Below are positions 8,730 to 17,687 of a DNA stretch of 64,000 nt, piece by piece. Both the position numbers and the translations under genes were made by a program. The notes below the pieces were generated by a model. The model was not told the DNA's origin and did no database searches. It worked only from the letters and a program-made list of their open reading frames with translations. The stretch is from positions 33,443 through 97,442 of the forward strand of contig JAVBLA010000001.1 of NCBI GenBank assembly GCA_031553775.1, read 5' to 3'. This stretch comes from JAISFI01 sp031553775 (GTDB taxonomy: Bacteria > Bacteroidota > Bacteroidia > Bacteroidales > Azobacteroidaceae). Position 1 is the stretch's first letter, and each line of letters starts with the position of its first letter.

Positions 8730-10865
8730 TTATTTCCTACCCGATAAATCTAATTCCTCCAGTAACCGGCTGCACTTTCCCCATTTATCTACCATAAACA
8801 GGACATACCGGATATCCACACTAATCGTTTTTTGGATCTTTGGCTCATAGACAATGTCTCCGCTCATAGCTTCCCAGTTTCCGTCAAAAGCCAGTCCGAT
8901 CACTTCTCCTTTTCCATTGAAAACGGGACTGCCCGAGTTTCCTCCGGTAATATCATTATTAGAAATGAAACAAAGATTCATGTCTCCCAACTGATTTCCA
9001 TATGCTCCGAAATCTTTGGATTCCAACAAGTTTAATATTTCAGGCTGAACGTCGAATTCGGGATCGTTTTTCCGGTATTTTTCAAAGATGCCTTTTGTGG
9101 TGGTGTAGTAATCGTACCAGGCTCCGTCGAAAGGGATATAACTTCCTACACTTCCGTAGCTTAAACGCATGGTGAAGTTTGCATCCGGTGATAATTTAGT
9201 GGGTTGCATTTCCTGCAATCCTGCCATAAACAGGCGTTCTCCTTCTGTAATATTTGTGATGGCATCAATTCCGTCGCCGCCAATGTCGAAATAACTCATC
9301 CGGCAAGACATTGCCAATTCATATGCCGGATCTTTCTCCAATTTTTTGTATTTTTTCTTATCCTTAAGCATGTCCATCAATTTTTCAGGATAAGGAATTA
9401 CCGATTTTTTAAATAAATCTGCAGCAAATTGTTCATAATTTCCCTTGTATTTTTTGTCGATTTTGGTAAAAGCATCAGGAAGATATTGACTTGGCAGGTT
9501 GTTTTTGGCTAATCGCATCATCGTTGCCAATACCTGTTGATCCAAGGCAGGTTCGTAATCTTTATAGGGCCCGAATATTTCATTTTGTATATAATCCATT
9601 TGTTTTTCGAGACTGTCGGAAGGACTGAAGTTAATAATATTCGTTGCCATCCGGATCACTTCCGTACCTCTTAATAAAGTTTCTGAAAGATACGTCAGTG
9701 CTAATTGTTGTTCGCTGGAAGCCTGATAACCTTCGCGGATCAGATCGATCGCATTTCCATAAAGTTCCTTTTTATCGGGATTTTTTTCCACCCAAGATTG
9801 AAATTCTTTTTCCAGTTCCTGTTTTTTTTCGATCACATGGAGACGTTCTATGCCACGATTCATTCCAATGGAGTATTTCCAATAATTGGAGCTTCGCGCA
9901 TATTTAGAAGAATATTTGATTCTGATTTCATCGCTGCTTTCCATAGCTTTCCGCCAGATTTCCTGCTTGGCACCACGTACTTCAATTCTGGGCAGGTTGC
10001 CATCTTTCAGGCTTTGCATAACACCCCAGGAAGAGAGGTAACGATCGGTATGTCCCGGATAGCCGATGGTCATGGTATAATCTTTTTCTGCATAGCCCTT
10101 CAGGCTTACAGGTGCAAAACTGCGTGGCTGATGGGGGATGTTTTCTTCGTTGAAATCGGCAGGTTTGTTATCTTTTCCGGCATATACACGGAAAATACTG
10201 AAGTCTCCGGTATGGCGGGGCCACATCCAGTTATCGGTATCTCCTCCGAATTTTCCGACTGAAGAAGGTGGGGCAAAAACCATCCGGACATCTGTATAGT
10301 TTTCATATACATGCAAGAAATATTTATTATCACTGTAATAAGATACCACACGGGCATCCGTAAATGTATTCCCATTGTTTACGGAATCCTGTATAGCGAT
10401 AACTAATGAATCGATCTTTGCATAACGCCCGTTTTCATCGGATAATCCGGCAACGGATGAGAGTATCTTCTCTGTAATATCTTCCGAGTGCCTCAAATAG
10501 GCAACATACATTCCCGGAATAGGTATTTCTTCTTCCATGATTTGGGAAACAAAACCATCTTTCAGGTAATCATGTTCCAGTGAGCTTTGCGATTGTATGG
10601 CATCATATCCACAATGATGGTTGGTGAAAATCAGCCCTTTGGCTGAAACCGTAATTCCCGTACAGCCACCGTTAAATTGTACTACGGCATCCTTGATAGA
10701 CGGTTTTTCAGTGTTGTAAATTTGTTCCAGGGGAATAGAAAGGCCTAATGACTGCATTTTTTCCCAATCGGTTGAGTCCAGGTCGTTGATCATCCACATA
10801 CCTTCATCGGCCAGTAATGTATTGCAAAGCAAAGTGCAAAATACCAGAAAAATTGTTTTCTTCAT
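8730..10865 (-). CDS. S46 family dipeptidyl-peptidase (DPP7-like)
   Basis: A secreted serine peptidase of 711 residues that removes dipeptides from oligopeptides in the periplasm, important for asaccharolytic Bacteroidota. A signal peptide (1-19, ending LLA-DEGMW) is followed by a chymotrypsin-like domain with FTNHHCGYD (catalytic His84) and TGGNSGSP (nucleophile Ser644). The residue 18 positions after the Ser, which separates DPP11 (Arg, acidic P1) from DPP7 (Gly, hydrophobic P1), is Gly662, so hydrophobic P1 preference is inferred. Its start overlaps the flippase stop by four bases, making it the last gene of the upp-ruvB-flippase-peptidase unit. Confidence 0.93.
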   Translation of the reverse strand: MKKTIFLVFCTLLCNTLLADEGMWMINDLDSTDWEKMQSLGLSIPLEQIYNTEKPSIKDAVVQFNGGCTGITVSAKGLIFTNHHCGYDAIQSQSSLEHDYLKDGFVSQIMEEEIPIPGMYVAYLRHSEDITEKILSSVAGLSDENGRYAKIDSLVIAIQDSVNNGNTFTDARVVSYYSDNKYFLHVYENYTDVRMVFAPPSSVGKFGGDTDNWMWPRHTGDFSIFRVYAGKDNKPADFNEENIPHQPRSFAPVSLKGYAEKDYTMTIGYPGHTDRYLSSWGVMQSLKDGNLPRIEVRGAKQEIWRKAMESSDEIRIKYSSKYARSSNYWKYSIGMNRGIERLHVIEKKQELEKEFQSWVEKNPDKKELYGNAIDLIREGYQASSEQQLALTYLSETLLRGTEVIRMATNIINFSPSDSLEKQMDYIQNEIFGPYKDYEPALDQQVLATMMRLAKNNLPSQYLPDAFTKIDKKYKGNYEQFAADLFKKSVIPYPEKLMDMLKDKKKYKKLEKDPAYELAMSCRMSYFDIGGDGIDAITNITEGERLFMAGLQEMQPTKLSPDANFTMRLSYGSVGSYIPFDGAWYDYYTTTKGIFEKYRKNDPEFDVQPEILNLLESKDFGAYGNQLGDMNLCFISNNDITGGNSGSPVFNGKGEVIGLAFDGNWEAMSGDIVYEPKIQKTISVDIRYVLFMVDKWGKCSRLLEELDLSGRK

Positions 10866-12364
10866 TTTTTTGTTGTTTTAAATCGTTTGCCTATGTAAGG
10901 GAGCTCAGACAGGTGGATATCACGCTTGATCATCACAGCTACAAAGATGGCTAATAGGAAGGTCCGGAAGAGCAATCTTAAAGCCAGATTGTCTATTTGT
11001 ACGAAATTTCCGATGAAAAAGAGAGATAGCGCCAATCCGAAATACAGGAAAACAGATTTCAGATCATAATTTATTTTGTATTGTTTTTGTCCGATGAAAT
11101 AAGATAACAGCATGATAACCAAATTGCCCGCGAAAGCTGCCCAGGCACAGGCCATATATCCGTAAATGGGGATAAATACAATGTTGATGGCAATAATCAG
11201 TATGCATCCGATGCTCGAAAAAGCAGCACCCCAATAGGTTTTATCCGTTAGTTTATACCAAACGGAGAGATTGAAATAGATACCGAAAAACAACTCTCCC
11301 ATCATAATAATAGGTACTACACCCAATGCACCGAAAAAATCCGGAGATATGAAGTACTTAATGATATCCAGGTAAAACATTACTCCGATAAAAATCAGCA
11401 GGCCGAATATAACGAAGTATTTCATTGCCTGGATGTAAGTCTCTTTGTTGTTTTTATCGGAACTTTTGGAAAAAAAGAAAGGTTCGTATGCGTAGCGGAA
11501 CGCCTGGGTAAAGATCATCATGATCAGGGCTACTTTGAAGCAGGCGCTGTAAACTCCCAGTTCGTCAAATGCCTGACCTCCTTCCGGATACAGGAAGGGG
11601 AAAATAAGTTTATCCATGATTTGGTTTGACATTCCGGCAATCCCGAGTAGCAATAAAGGTAAAGAGTAAGAAAGCATTTTTTTCAGCAGTTTCCTGTCGA
11701 AACGATACCGGAATCCGGTCAACTCGGGGAGTAGGAATCCCGTTTGGATGGAAGTGGCAATCAAATTGGAAATCAAGATATAACCTAATTTGAAGTCAGG
11801 TTTGTAAAACCAGTCCACCCAAGAAGAGTAGTTTTTATATAAATAGGGGCAAAGTAAAAGGAAAAACAAACATAAAATTGAATATACAACAACGAAGATA
11901 ACTTTCAGCAAGGCAAACCGGATAGGTCTTTTGGAGTATCTGAGATGAGCAAAAGGAATGGCGCAGAAAGCATCCAATGCCAGGAATAAAACTACATATA
12001 AAACATATTCCTGGGGAATTTCATTCTTCCAAAGCAATCCGGTGATTGGTTCCAGAAACAGAAAGACAAAACCGGTAAACAATAAAACCACTGTTCCTAC
12101 AGCAATCAACGAAGTGGAGTAAACCGTTTGGGGATTGTATTTGTCTTTTTGGTTGGCAAAACGGAAAAATCCGGTTTCCATACCGAATGTAAGCACTACC
12201 AATGCTAAGGCTGTATACGCATATAAGCTGGTCATCAGTCCAAAATCCGCTTTTGTAATAGTATAGGTGAAGAGAGAGGTCAGCAGATAGCTCATCATCC
12301 TGACCAGGATCGTACTGCCACCATAGATGACAGTATCTTTCGCGAGGGATTTCATTTCAGCCAT
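10862..12364 (-). CDS. MOP-family polysaccharide flippase (Wzx-like)
   Basis: A 500-residue integral membrane protein with about 12-14 predicted helices, opening with a hydrophobic segment near 15-35. It resembles the MOP/polysaccharide biosynthesis (Wzx/MATE-like) exporters that flip undecaprenyl-linked glycans across the inner membrane. The only neighbours are ruvB (59 bases upstream) and the S46 peptidase (overlapping by ATGA), not glycosyltransferases, so the substrate cannot be inferred from context. It belongs to a Bacteroidota group of flippases often found beside ruvB. Confidence 0.87.
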   Translation of the reverse strand: MAEMKSLAKDTVIYGGSTILVRMMSYLLTSLFTYTITKADFGLMTSLYAYTALALVVLTFGMETGFFRFANQKDKYNPQTVYSTSLIAVGTVVLLFTGFVFLFLEPITGLLWKNEIPQEYVLYVVLFLALDAFCAIPFAHLRYSKRPIRFALLKVIFVVVYSILCLFFLLLCPYLYKNYSSWVDWFYKPDFKLGYILISNLIATSIQTGFLLPELTGFRYRFDRKLLKKMLSYSLPLLLLGIAGMSNQIMDKLIFPFLYPEGGQAFDELGVYSACFKVALIMMIFTQAFRYAYEPFFFSKSSDKNNKETYIQAMKYFVIFGLLIFIGVMFYLDIIKYFISPDFFGALGVVPIIMMGELFFGIYFNLSVWYKLTDKTYWGAAFSSIGCILIIAINIVFIPIYGYMACAWAAFAGNLVIMLLSYFIGQKQYKINYDLKSVFLYFGLALSLFFIGNFVQIDNLALRLLFRTFLLAIFVAVMIKRDIHLSELPYIGKRFKTTKK

Positions 12365-12423
12365 AGTATGATAGTCTATTTGAATTCAATTGAAAATCGA
12401 TGGATTTTAATCCGGATGCATTT

Positions 12424-13446
12424 TCAGAATAAATATCCTTGTTGTCCTTCTCTGCTTCTTCCCAGATGACTGTAAGCCAGGGTTGTGGCTTCTCTTCCCC
12501 GGGGGGTGCGTTTTAAAAAACCTTCTTTGATGAGGAATGGTTCGTAGACTTCTTCGATAGTGCCGGCATCTTCTCCCAAAGCAGTGGCAATCGTGGTTAT
12601 TCCAACAGGTCCCCCGCTAAATTTATCGATGATGGTACAAAGTATTTTGTTATCGATTTCATCCAATCCGAATTTGTCTATGTTGAGTGCTTCCAACGAG
12701 AAGCAGGCAATAGATTTGTCGATTTCACCGGATCCTTTTACCTGCGCGAAGTCACGCACCCTTCTTAACAATGCGTTCGCAATACGGGGAGTTCCTCTAC
12801 TGCGTGAGGCTATTTCTGCGGCAGCGCTATCGGTACAGGGAACATTCAGTATTCCGGCCGAGCGCTTGATAATGCCGGTCAAAGTCTCAGAATCGTAGTA
12901 TTCCAGGTGCATATTGATGCCGAACCGGGCACGCAGAGGAGAAGTCAGCAACCCGCTCCGGGTGGTGGCTCCTATCAGTGTAAAGGGAGAAAGTTCGATT
13001 TGTATGGACCTGGCACTGGGGCCTTTATCTATCATGATATCTATCCGGTAATCTTCCATGGCAGAATAGAGATATTCTTCCACAATAGGGCTTAACCGGT
13101 GTATTTCATCGATGAAAAGAACATCATTGGGTTCAAGTGAGGTCAGAATACCGGCCAAGTCGCCCGGTTTGTCTAAAACGGGGCCGGAAGTCAGCTTGAA
13201 CCCCACCCCTAATTCGTTGGCGATAATATTGGAAAGGGTGGTTTTCCCCAATCCCGGGGGGCCGTGCAGGAGCACATGGTCCAAAGCCTCCATACGCATG
13301 CGTGCGGCCATAACGAAGACCTTCAGGTTTTCCACTACCTTATCCTGTCCGCTGAAAGTCTGGAATGTCAACGGCCGGAGAGCATTTTCAAAATCCCGTT
13401 CTTTTTCGTTGATCGATTGTTTTCTTATATTGAAGCTTTCTTCCAT
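12424..13446 (-). CDS. ruvB: Holliday junction branch migration helicase RuvB
   Basis: Hexameric AAA+ motor that drives RuvA-bound Holliday junctions during recombination repair. The 340 residues carry Walker A GPPGLGKT (62-69), Walker B DEIH (113-116), the sensor/arginine-finger stretch GATTRSGLLTSPLRARFG, and a C-terminal winged-helix segment (TPRGREATTLAY). Length and motif order are typical. ruvA and ruvC are not in this window. It lies 15 bases after upp on the same strand, so it is probably cotranscribed with upp. Confidence 0.97.
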   Translation of the reverse strand: MEESFNIRKQSINEKERDFENALRPLTFQTFSGQDKVVENLKVFVMAARMRMEALDHVLLHGPPGLGKTTLSNIIANELGVGFKLTSGPVLDKPGDLAGILTSLEPNDVLFIDEIHRLSPIVEEYLYSAMEDYRIDIMIDKGPSARSIQIELSPFTLIGATTRSGLLTSPLRARFGINMHLEYYDSETLTGIIKRSAGILNVPCTDSAAAEIASRSRGTPRIANALLRRVRDFAQVKGSGEIDKSIACFSLEALNIDKFGLDEIDNKILCTIIDKFSGGPVGITTIATALGEDAGTIEEVYEPFLIKEGFLKRTPRGREATTLAYSHLGRSREGQQGYLF

Positions 13447-13461
13447 TATCCCGGCAATCTC

Positions 13462-14118
13462 TTATACTTTCACTCCGTATGCGAGGTCGCCTGCATCTCC
13501 TAATCCCGGAACAATGTATGCATGTTCGTTCAGATCCGGATCGATAGCTGCAGTCCAAACCGTTGTTTTCTCTGCAGGGAATGCTTTTTTTACGGCATTG
13601 ATCGCCTGTTTGCTTGCAATAACGGATGCTATATGAATGTATTCCGGTTCTCCTTTGCTGAGAAGCGTTTTGTAGGCTAATTCCAAGGAGCCTCCCGTTG
13701 CCAGCATCGGATCTACAAGAATCAATGTTTTTCCTTCTATTGAAGGAGAAGAAAGGTATTCCACATGGATATCGAATGAAGCATGGTTTTCTTTATATTT
13801 ACGGTAAGCCGAAACAAAAGCGCTTTCTGCTTTGTCAAATATTTCCAGAAACCCCTGATGATAAGGAATTCCCGCGCGTAATACAGTTGCCAGGATGATT
13901 TTATCGGAAATAAGATGGGTAGATGCAATTCCCAAAGGGGTTTGCACATCCTTCGGGTGATAGCTCAGTGTTTTGCTGAGTTCATATGCCATGATCTCTC
14001 CGATTCTTTCAATATTTTTCCTGAAACGCAAAGCATCTCCATGCACATGTACATCCCGGATCTCCGCAACGAAATGATTGAGCGCCGAATTTTGTTTGGA
14101 CAAATTATGTATTTCCAT
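13462..14118 (-). CDS. upp: uracil phosphoribosyltransferase
   Basis: Salvages uracil with PRPP to UMP. The 218 residues match the type-I PRTase fold: an ATVLRAGIPY segment (77-86), the PRPP loop LVDPMLATGGS (134-144), and the uracil-binding tail YIVPGLGDAGDLAYG near the C terminus. The C-terminal GDAGDR-type motif reads GDAGDL here. A -7 promoter element lies 23 bases upstream, making upp the first gene of a four-gene unit with ruvB, the flippase and the S46 peptidase. Confidence 0.94.
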   Translation of the reverse strand: MEIHNLSKQNSALNHFVAEIRDVHVHGDALRFRKNIERIGEIMAYELSKTLSYHPKDVQTPLGIASTHLISDKIILATVLRAGIPYHQGFLEIFDKAESAFVSAYRKYKENHASFDIHVEYLSSPSIEGKTLILVDPMLATGGSLELAYKTLLSKGEPEYIHIASVIASKQAINAVKKAFPAEKTTVWTAAIDPDLNEHAYIVPGLGDAGDLAYGVKV

Positions 14119-14139
14119 ATGGCTGATTGATTTTTGGGC

Positions 14140-15456
14140 TCAAAGATAAGCTTTTTCCAGTGAAATGCCATATAAAAAGCATTCAATAAATATTTTGTAC
14201 CAGGGATTTTGCTCCGGATCTGCCAGGGTAGAATTGTGCCAGAGCATGGTGAAATCTCCCCCCGAAAGATGGCATTCTTTCATTAGTTCTTTTATTTGTA
14301 AAAGACTTTCTTCGGGAGATAAACGGAGATATGCAAAGAACGTGGTATCCATTATAACAGTAGGACGAATCAGGAGCTCTGTATGTTCGTCGGATTGTAA
14401 ATTGAAGAAATGGAAAGGGATAGCAGTACTTGCCCTGAATCCGGGTTGAGATGGATAGATAAGTGTAAAATCTTCGGTGAAATCGAGTTTATTTAAAGTA
14501 TCATAAGTCTCCGGAAAACGCATGCGCAAATAATGCTGCCGGTTTCTCTTAACTGCCGATTCCAGCTTTTTTTCAAGATTTTCTTTTTCTTTTCGAATCC
14601 GTTCCAGATCGAAAGAAGCCCGGTAAGAAGGGTGTAATCCGAAACGGACATCGTAGAGCGACCGGAGGTACCGGTAATATTTTCGCAGGGGATAAATTGT
14701 TCTGCGATCGTATTTTCCGTATTTTCCGGTAAGTATGAATAAAAAATAATCTTTGTTATGCTCGTGGTGCAACCGGTCGATTCTCGTTATAATTTCCTGA
14801 TATGGGTCCGGTTGCAGGTGTAGTTGGGTCAGCAAGCGTTTTTTGACCAGATCATATCTGCCACGCAACAGGTCGCCCACTCCGCCTGCAAAATTTTTGA
14901 TGCAACCTTTATTCCTGTAAAGGAAAGGGTGGTCGATATCGAAAGTGGAGATCAGACGGAAATTCCTGGGAGTGGACTCTGTATCTTCTTCCCGGTTGGA
15001 AATCATTTTTTTCAGGATCTGGCTCCACCGGTCTACCAGAGGAATTTGCAGGAATTTTTCCCGGTATGCCAGGCTGTTTTCTGCTATGAAACGGCCATGA
15101 GCATCTGTTTCGGAATCCGTATACTCTTCATATCTTGTGATTAAATAAAAAGAAGCGGCAAAAATATCAAATGGAATATCTCCTTCTTTTTGCAGGAAAA
15201 AGCAAGGAAGATCTTCCCAGTTTCCTCTTACGATAATTTGCCGGCTGATGCCGGTTTCCAATAATAAAGGATCCGGATAAACCCATAATCCTTTGCCTGT
15301 TTTTTCTGTGGAATAGTTTATACAGGCCCCTTTTGTTTTTAAAAATACATCCTTTTCATCGGATATAATGCAATCCATACCCAATATATTCTGGAAAATA
15401 TGTTGGATAATGTATGTTATCCTGGGTGTAATATGGGGGGTATAAACCGTAAGCAC
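14140..15456 (-). CDS. polysaccharide deacetylase-like protein (DUF7033 type)
   Basis: A 438-residue cytoplasmic protein. An N-terminal region of about 160 residues (YLITRYEEYTD type) resembles the domain that precedes polysaccharide deacetylase (NodB-like) folds in Bacteroidota. The middle contains the NodB-like metal motif STFDIDHPFLYR, with further conserved His/Asp stretches such as FGLHPSYRASF. The substrate is unknown; a glycan or lipid-linked sugar N-acetyl group is typical of the fold. The start codon is GTG, overlapping the TAG stop of the C10 protease gene by one base (TAGTG on the minus strand), so the two genes are translationally coupled. Confidence 0.78.
   Translation of the reverse strand: MLTVYTPHITPRITYIIQHIFQNILGMDCIISDEKDVFLKTKGACINYSTEKTGKGLWVYPDPLLLETGISRQIIVRGNWEDLPCFFLQKEGDIPFDIFAASFYLITRYEEYTDSETDAHGRFIAENSLAYREKFLQIPLVDRWSQILKKMISNREEDTESTPRNFRLISTFDIDHPFLYRNKGCIKNFAGGVGDLLRGRYDLVKKRLLTQLHLQPDPYQEIITRIDRLHHEHNKDYFLFILTGKYGKYDRRTIYPLRKYYRYLRSLYDVRFGLHPSYRASFDLERIRKEKENLEKKLESAVKRNRQHYLRMRFPETYDTLNKLDFTEDFTLIYPSQPGFRASTAIPFHFFNLQSDEHTELLIRPTVIMDTTFFAYLRLSPEESLLQIKELMKECHLSGGDFTMLWHNSTLADPEQNPWYKIFIECFLYGISLEKAYL
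14141..14148 (-). promoter_or_regulatory. upp operon -7 promoter element
   Basis: On the minus strand TATCTTTG fits TAnnTTTG and predicts a start near 14135, 17 bases before the upp ATG. It overlaps the last codons of the upstream deacetylase-like gene. Confidence 0.5.
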
Positions 15457-17360
15457 TATTTTTTGATAAACTTGATGCTTTCAGATCCTTTTTTCAGGAA
15501 ATAAACACCTGCCGGAAGACGGCTGATATTGTACGTCTGCTCTGGTGTTTCAGACAGTACATACACAAGGCTTCCGGTGATAGTATATATTTTCAAGCCT
15601 TGTTCATCCGGAAGGAGTCCCTCTACTTTAATAAATTCTCTGGCTGGATTCGGATAGACTGTTATTCCTCCGGAAGCGATTTGGCTGTCTATGCCGGAGT
15701 CTTCACAAAGAGGATTTTCGGTATATTCTATCAGCCTTTCGTTGCGGGCGATGTTGAAACGGAAGTTATTATTTTGTCCTTCCAAAGCTATGGAAATGAA
15801 AAGATTATTACTGATTGCCGCCAAATCGGATGTTCCCTTGAATCCACTGGACCCGGTTATCGGGCAGATTACTTCATATTCTTTATCTGCATTTGCGGGA
15901 ATATATACGGTTTCAAGGAATTTGTATCCGATGGTATTTTGCCCTATAGCTGTTTCAGTGACATAAGGTACATTTACAAAAAATATGATCTGGTTTACCT
16001 GTCCGTTTTTATAAAAACCCTCAATATTATTGGATGTATGGTTTTTAACCCTGAATTTAACTTTCAGAGTTTTGGATTTAGAGAATTTATTAATCACCTC
16101 ACATCCGGTTACATCGTTTGCCTCTACAGACACTTTCACGTCTGTCACTTCAAAATCGGGTGTTTCTCCCTGAGCATACGGTTCTATGCCAAAAGTTGCA
16201 TCCTGGGATTGTGAAAATTGGAGATTGTAAGGTTGAGTGGGAGTAGAACCATCTAAAGTAAGAACATACCAACCATCATATTGGCCTCCCCATCCCCAAT
16301 TAAAGTGAAATGTTGCATCAGAAGATCTGTATCCGTCGATGATAAAAGAATGCCCTCCTCCGGAACTTACTCCTCCATACACTATAGGCCGTCTGTTTTG
16401 TATTTCATCTTTTACTTTATTCGCCCAGATTTCGGAAGTTATGCCTGTGTCGCTTCTCTTCAGGTAGATTGCTTTTTTAAATCTGAAATGATTGTATAAA
16501 CCGGATGCTATATACGAATTGACAGTGCCACTACCTCCATTGGCGCTTACATCATAGTTCATATTGACGGCTATTCCACAGTCTGCCATTAGTTGTGCAA
16601 CGGCATCATTATTTGCAGTAAGTTTGTCAGGCATATCCCGAAGATTGTATACCCGGGATGAAAAATCGCAACCTCTTGCAGGATATTTTGTCGGTTTGTA
16701 TTCATAATATCCTTTTCCTTCGAGGGTAGTTATATTATTTTCCTTTCCCCAGTATTTTAATATTTGTCCCATAGCTGTGGCTACACAACCTGTAGGGGTA
16801 GCATTTGCTGCTGATCCGGGGACCGGTGTATGTGCATTATAATATGTGCCTTGTGACCAGGTAGAGCTCATTAAAGGTGTACCATCAGTATACCCATCTT
16901 CGGAAGCAGACTTCAACGATGGTCTTTGAACCGGTTCGGACAGTAAAGTAGTCCAGGATTGCCGGACTGAATAAACCGGATTCTCTAAAAGCTTATCCAT
17001 ATCCAGCGACATTCCCTGCATCCACCATTCGAAAGCAGGATTGGAGCCTTCAACAAATGTTCCTTTATCAGAATACCCTATCACCGGAGAGATCCTGTCA
17101 TCACCCGAAAGAATTATCCAACCTTCTCCGGTTTGGTTGGTAATAATATAATAGTTGGGATTCCCTGTCCGGGAAGATATTTCCATCCGTACAATTTTTG
17201 CTTCGGGGTTAGTGGAAGATCTTAAACCAGGTTGCCCTGCAAAAAAGTTCCTGGCAGCCTGTACTGCTTTTACTGAATCTACGGGAACTGCCCACCCGTT
17301 CATGCTGCTTATGCAAAAGAGTAAAATAAGAAAGCATGCATTGATTGAAATTTTTCTCAT
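15456..17360 (-). CDS. C10 (streptopain-like) cysteine protease with T9SS sorting domain
   Basis: A secreted papain-like protease. From the Met at 17360 it has a signal peptide (RKISINACFLILLFC...WA) and an inhibitory Spi-type propeptide. The C10 catalytic domain follows, with Cys192 in TPTGCVATAMGQILKYWG and His337 in GGHSFIIDGYR. A Tyr/Asn-rich beta region leads to a C-terminal sorting domain (YPNPAREFIKVEG ... LPAGVYFLKK) of the type IX secretion A class. The frame extends 44 codons further upstream, but that stretch is not signal-like and overlaps the promoter, so the later Met is chosen (17363 is an equal alternative). Surface export and cleavage of the CTD are inferred. Confidence 0.93.
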   Translation of the reverse strand: MRKISINACFLILLFCISSMNGWAVPVDSVKAVQAARNFFAGQPGLRSSTNPEAKIVRMEISSRTGNPNYYIITNQTGEGWIILSGDDRISPVIGYSDKGTFVEGSNPAFEWWMQGMSLDMDKLLENPVYSVRQSWTTLLSEPVQRPSLKSASEDGYTDGTPLMSSTWSQGTYYNAHTPVPGSAANATPTGCVATAMGQILKYWGKENNITTLEGKGYYEYKPTKYPARGCDFSSRVYNLRDMPDKLTANNDAVAQLMADCGIAVNMNYDVSANGGSGTVNSYIASGLYNHFRFKKAIYLKRSDTGITSEIWANKVKDEIQNRRPIVYGGVSSGGGHSFIIDGYRSSDATFHFNWGWGGQYDGWYVLTLDGSTPTQPYNLQFSQSQDATFGIEPYAQGETPDFEVTDVKVSVEANDVTGCEVINKFSKSKTLKVKFRVKNHTSNNIEGFYKNGQVNQIIFFVNVPYVTETAIGQNTIGYKFLETVYIPANADKEYEVICPITGSSGFKGTSDLAAISNNLFISIALEGQNNNFRFNIARNERLIEYTENPLCEDSGIDSQIASGGITVYPNPAREFIKVEGLLPDEQGLKIYTITGSLVYVLSETPEQTYNISRLPAGVYFLKKGSESIKFIKK

Positions 17361-17385
17361 CATTATTAACGTATAATTAACGGTA

Positions 17386-17393
17386 CAAAAATA
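17386..17393 (-). promoter_or_regulatory. C10 protease -7 promoter element
   Basis: Minus-strand TATTTTTG fits TAnnTTTG, with predicted start near 17380 and a 20-base leader to the ATG at 17360. This supports the shortened protease start. Confidence 0.45.
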
Positions 17394-17618
17394 TAAAATA
17401 TGATTTAGAATCTTTGTCATTAGCAAACAAATTTCACTCTTATCCAAACAATTATCGTGCCGAAACAGTTTAATTAAGAGATGCTTTAACAATTGATCAC
17501 GTTATTTATCCCCTGATAAAAAATATTTTGTCAAGCAATATGGATACTTATGATATTATTTTGTATTTAATTAAAGAAATTTTTCTCTAATTGAATTTAT
17601 TATTCCGGAATAATATTG

Positions 17619-17626
17619 TAATTTTG
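17619..17626 (+). promoter_or_regulatory. pckA -7 promoter element
   Basis: TAATTTTG fits TAnnTTTG; transcription would start near 17632, giving a leader of about 55 bases before the pckA ATG. Confidence 0.5.
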
Positions 17627-17687
17627 TCACCTGAAATTTTGAGAGAGTGTAATAATCAATATAAAACTATTCAAATTAAATTCGAAA

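Larger units (their letters stand above)
17361..17687. other. 327-base AT-rich divergent regulatory region
   Basis: Gene-free stretch between the C10 protease (minus) and pckA (plus). It holds the two -7 elements listed separately and otherwise shows only AT-rich sequence with no ORF, tRNA or convincing repeat. Its length is large for this genome, and the pckA side probably carries upstream regulatory sites that I cannot identify. Confidence 0.5.

Noticed and set aside
9705..10262. 185-codon plus-strand frame inside the S46 peptidase gene
   Set aside because: It lies wholly antisense to a strongly supported peptidase and shows no family features.
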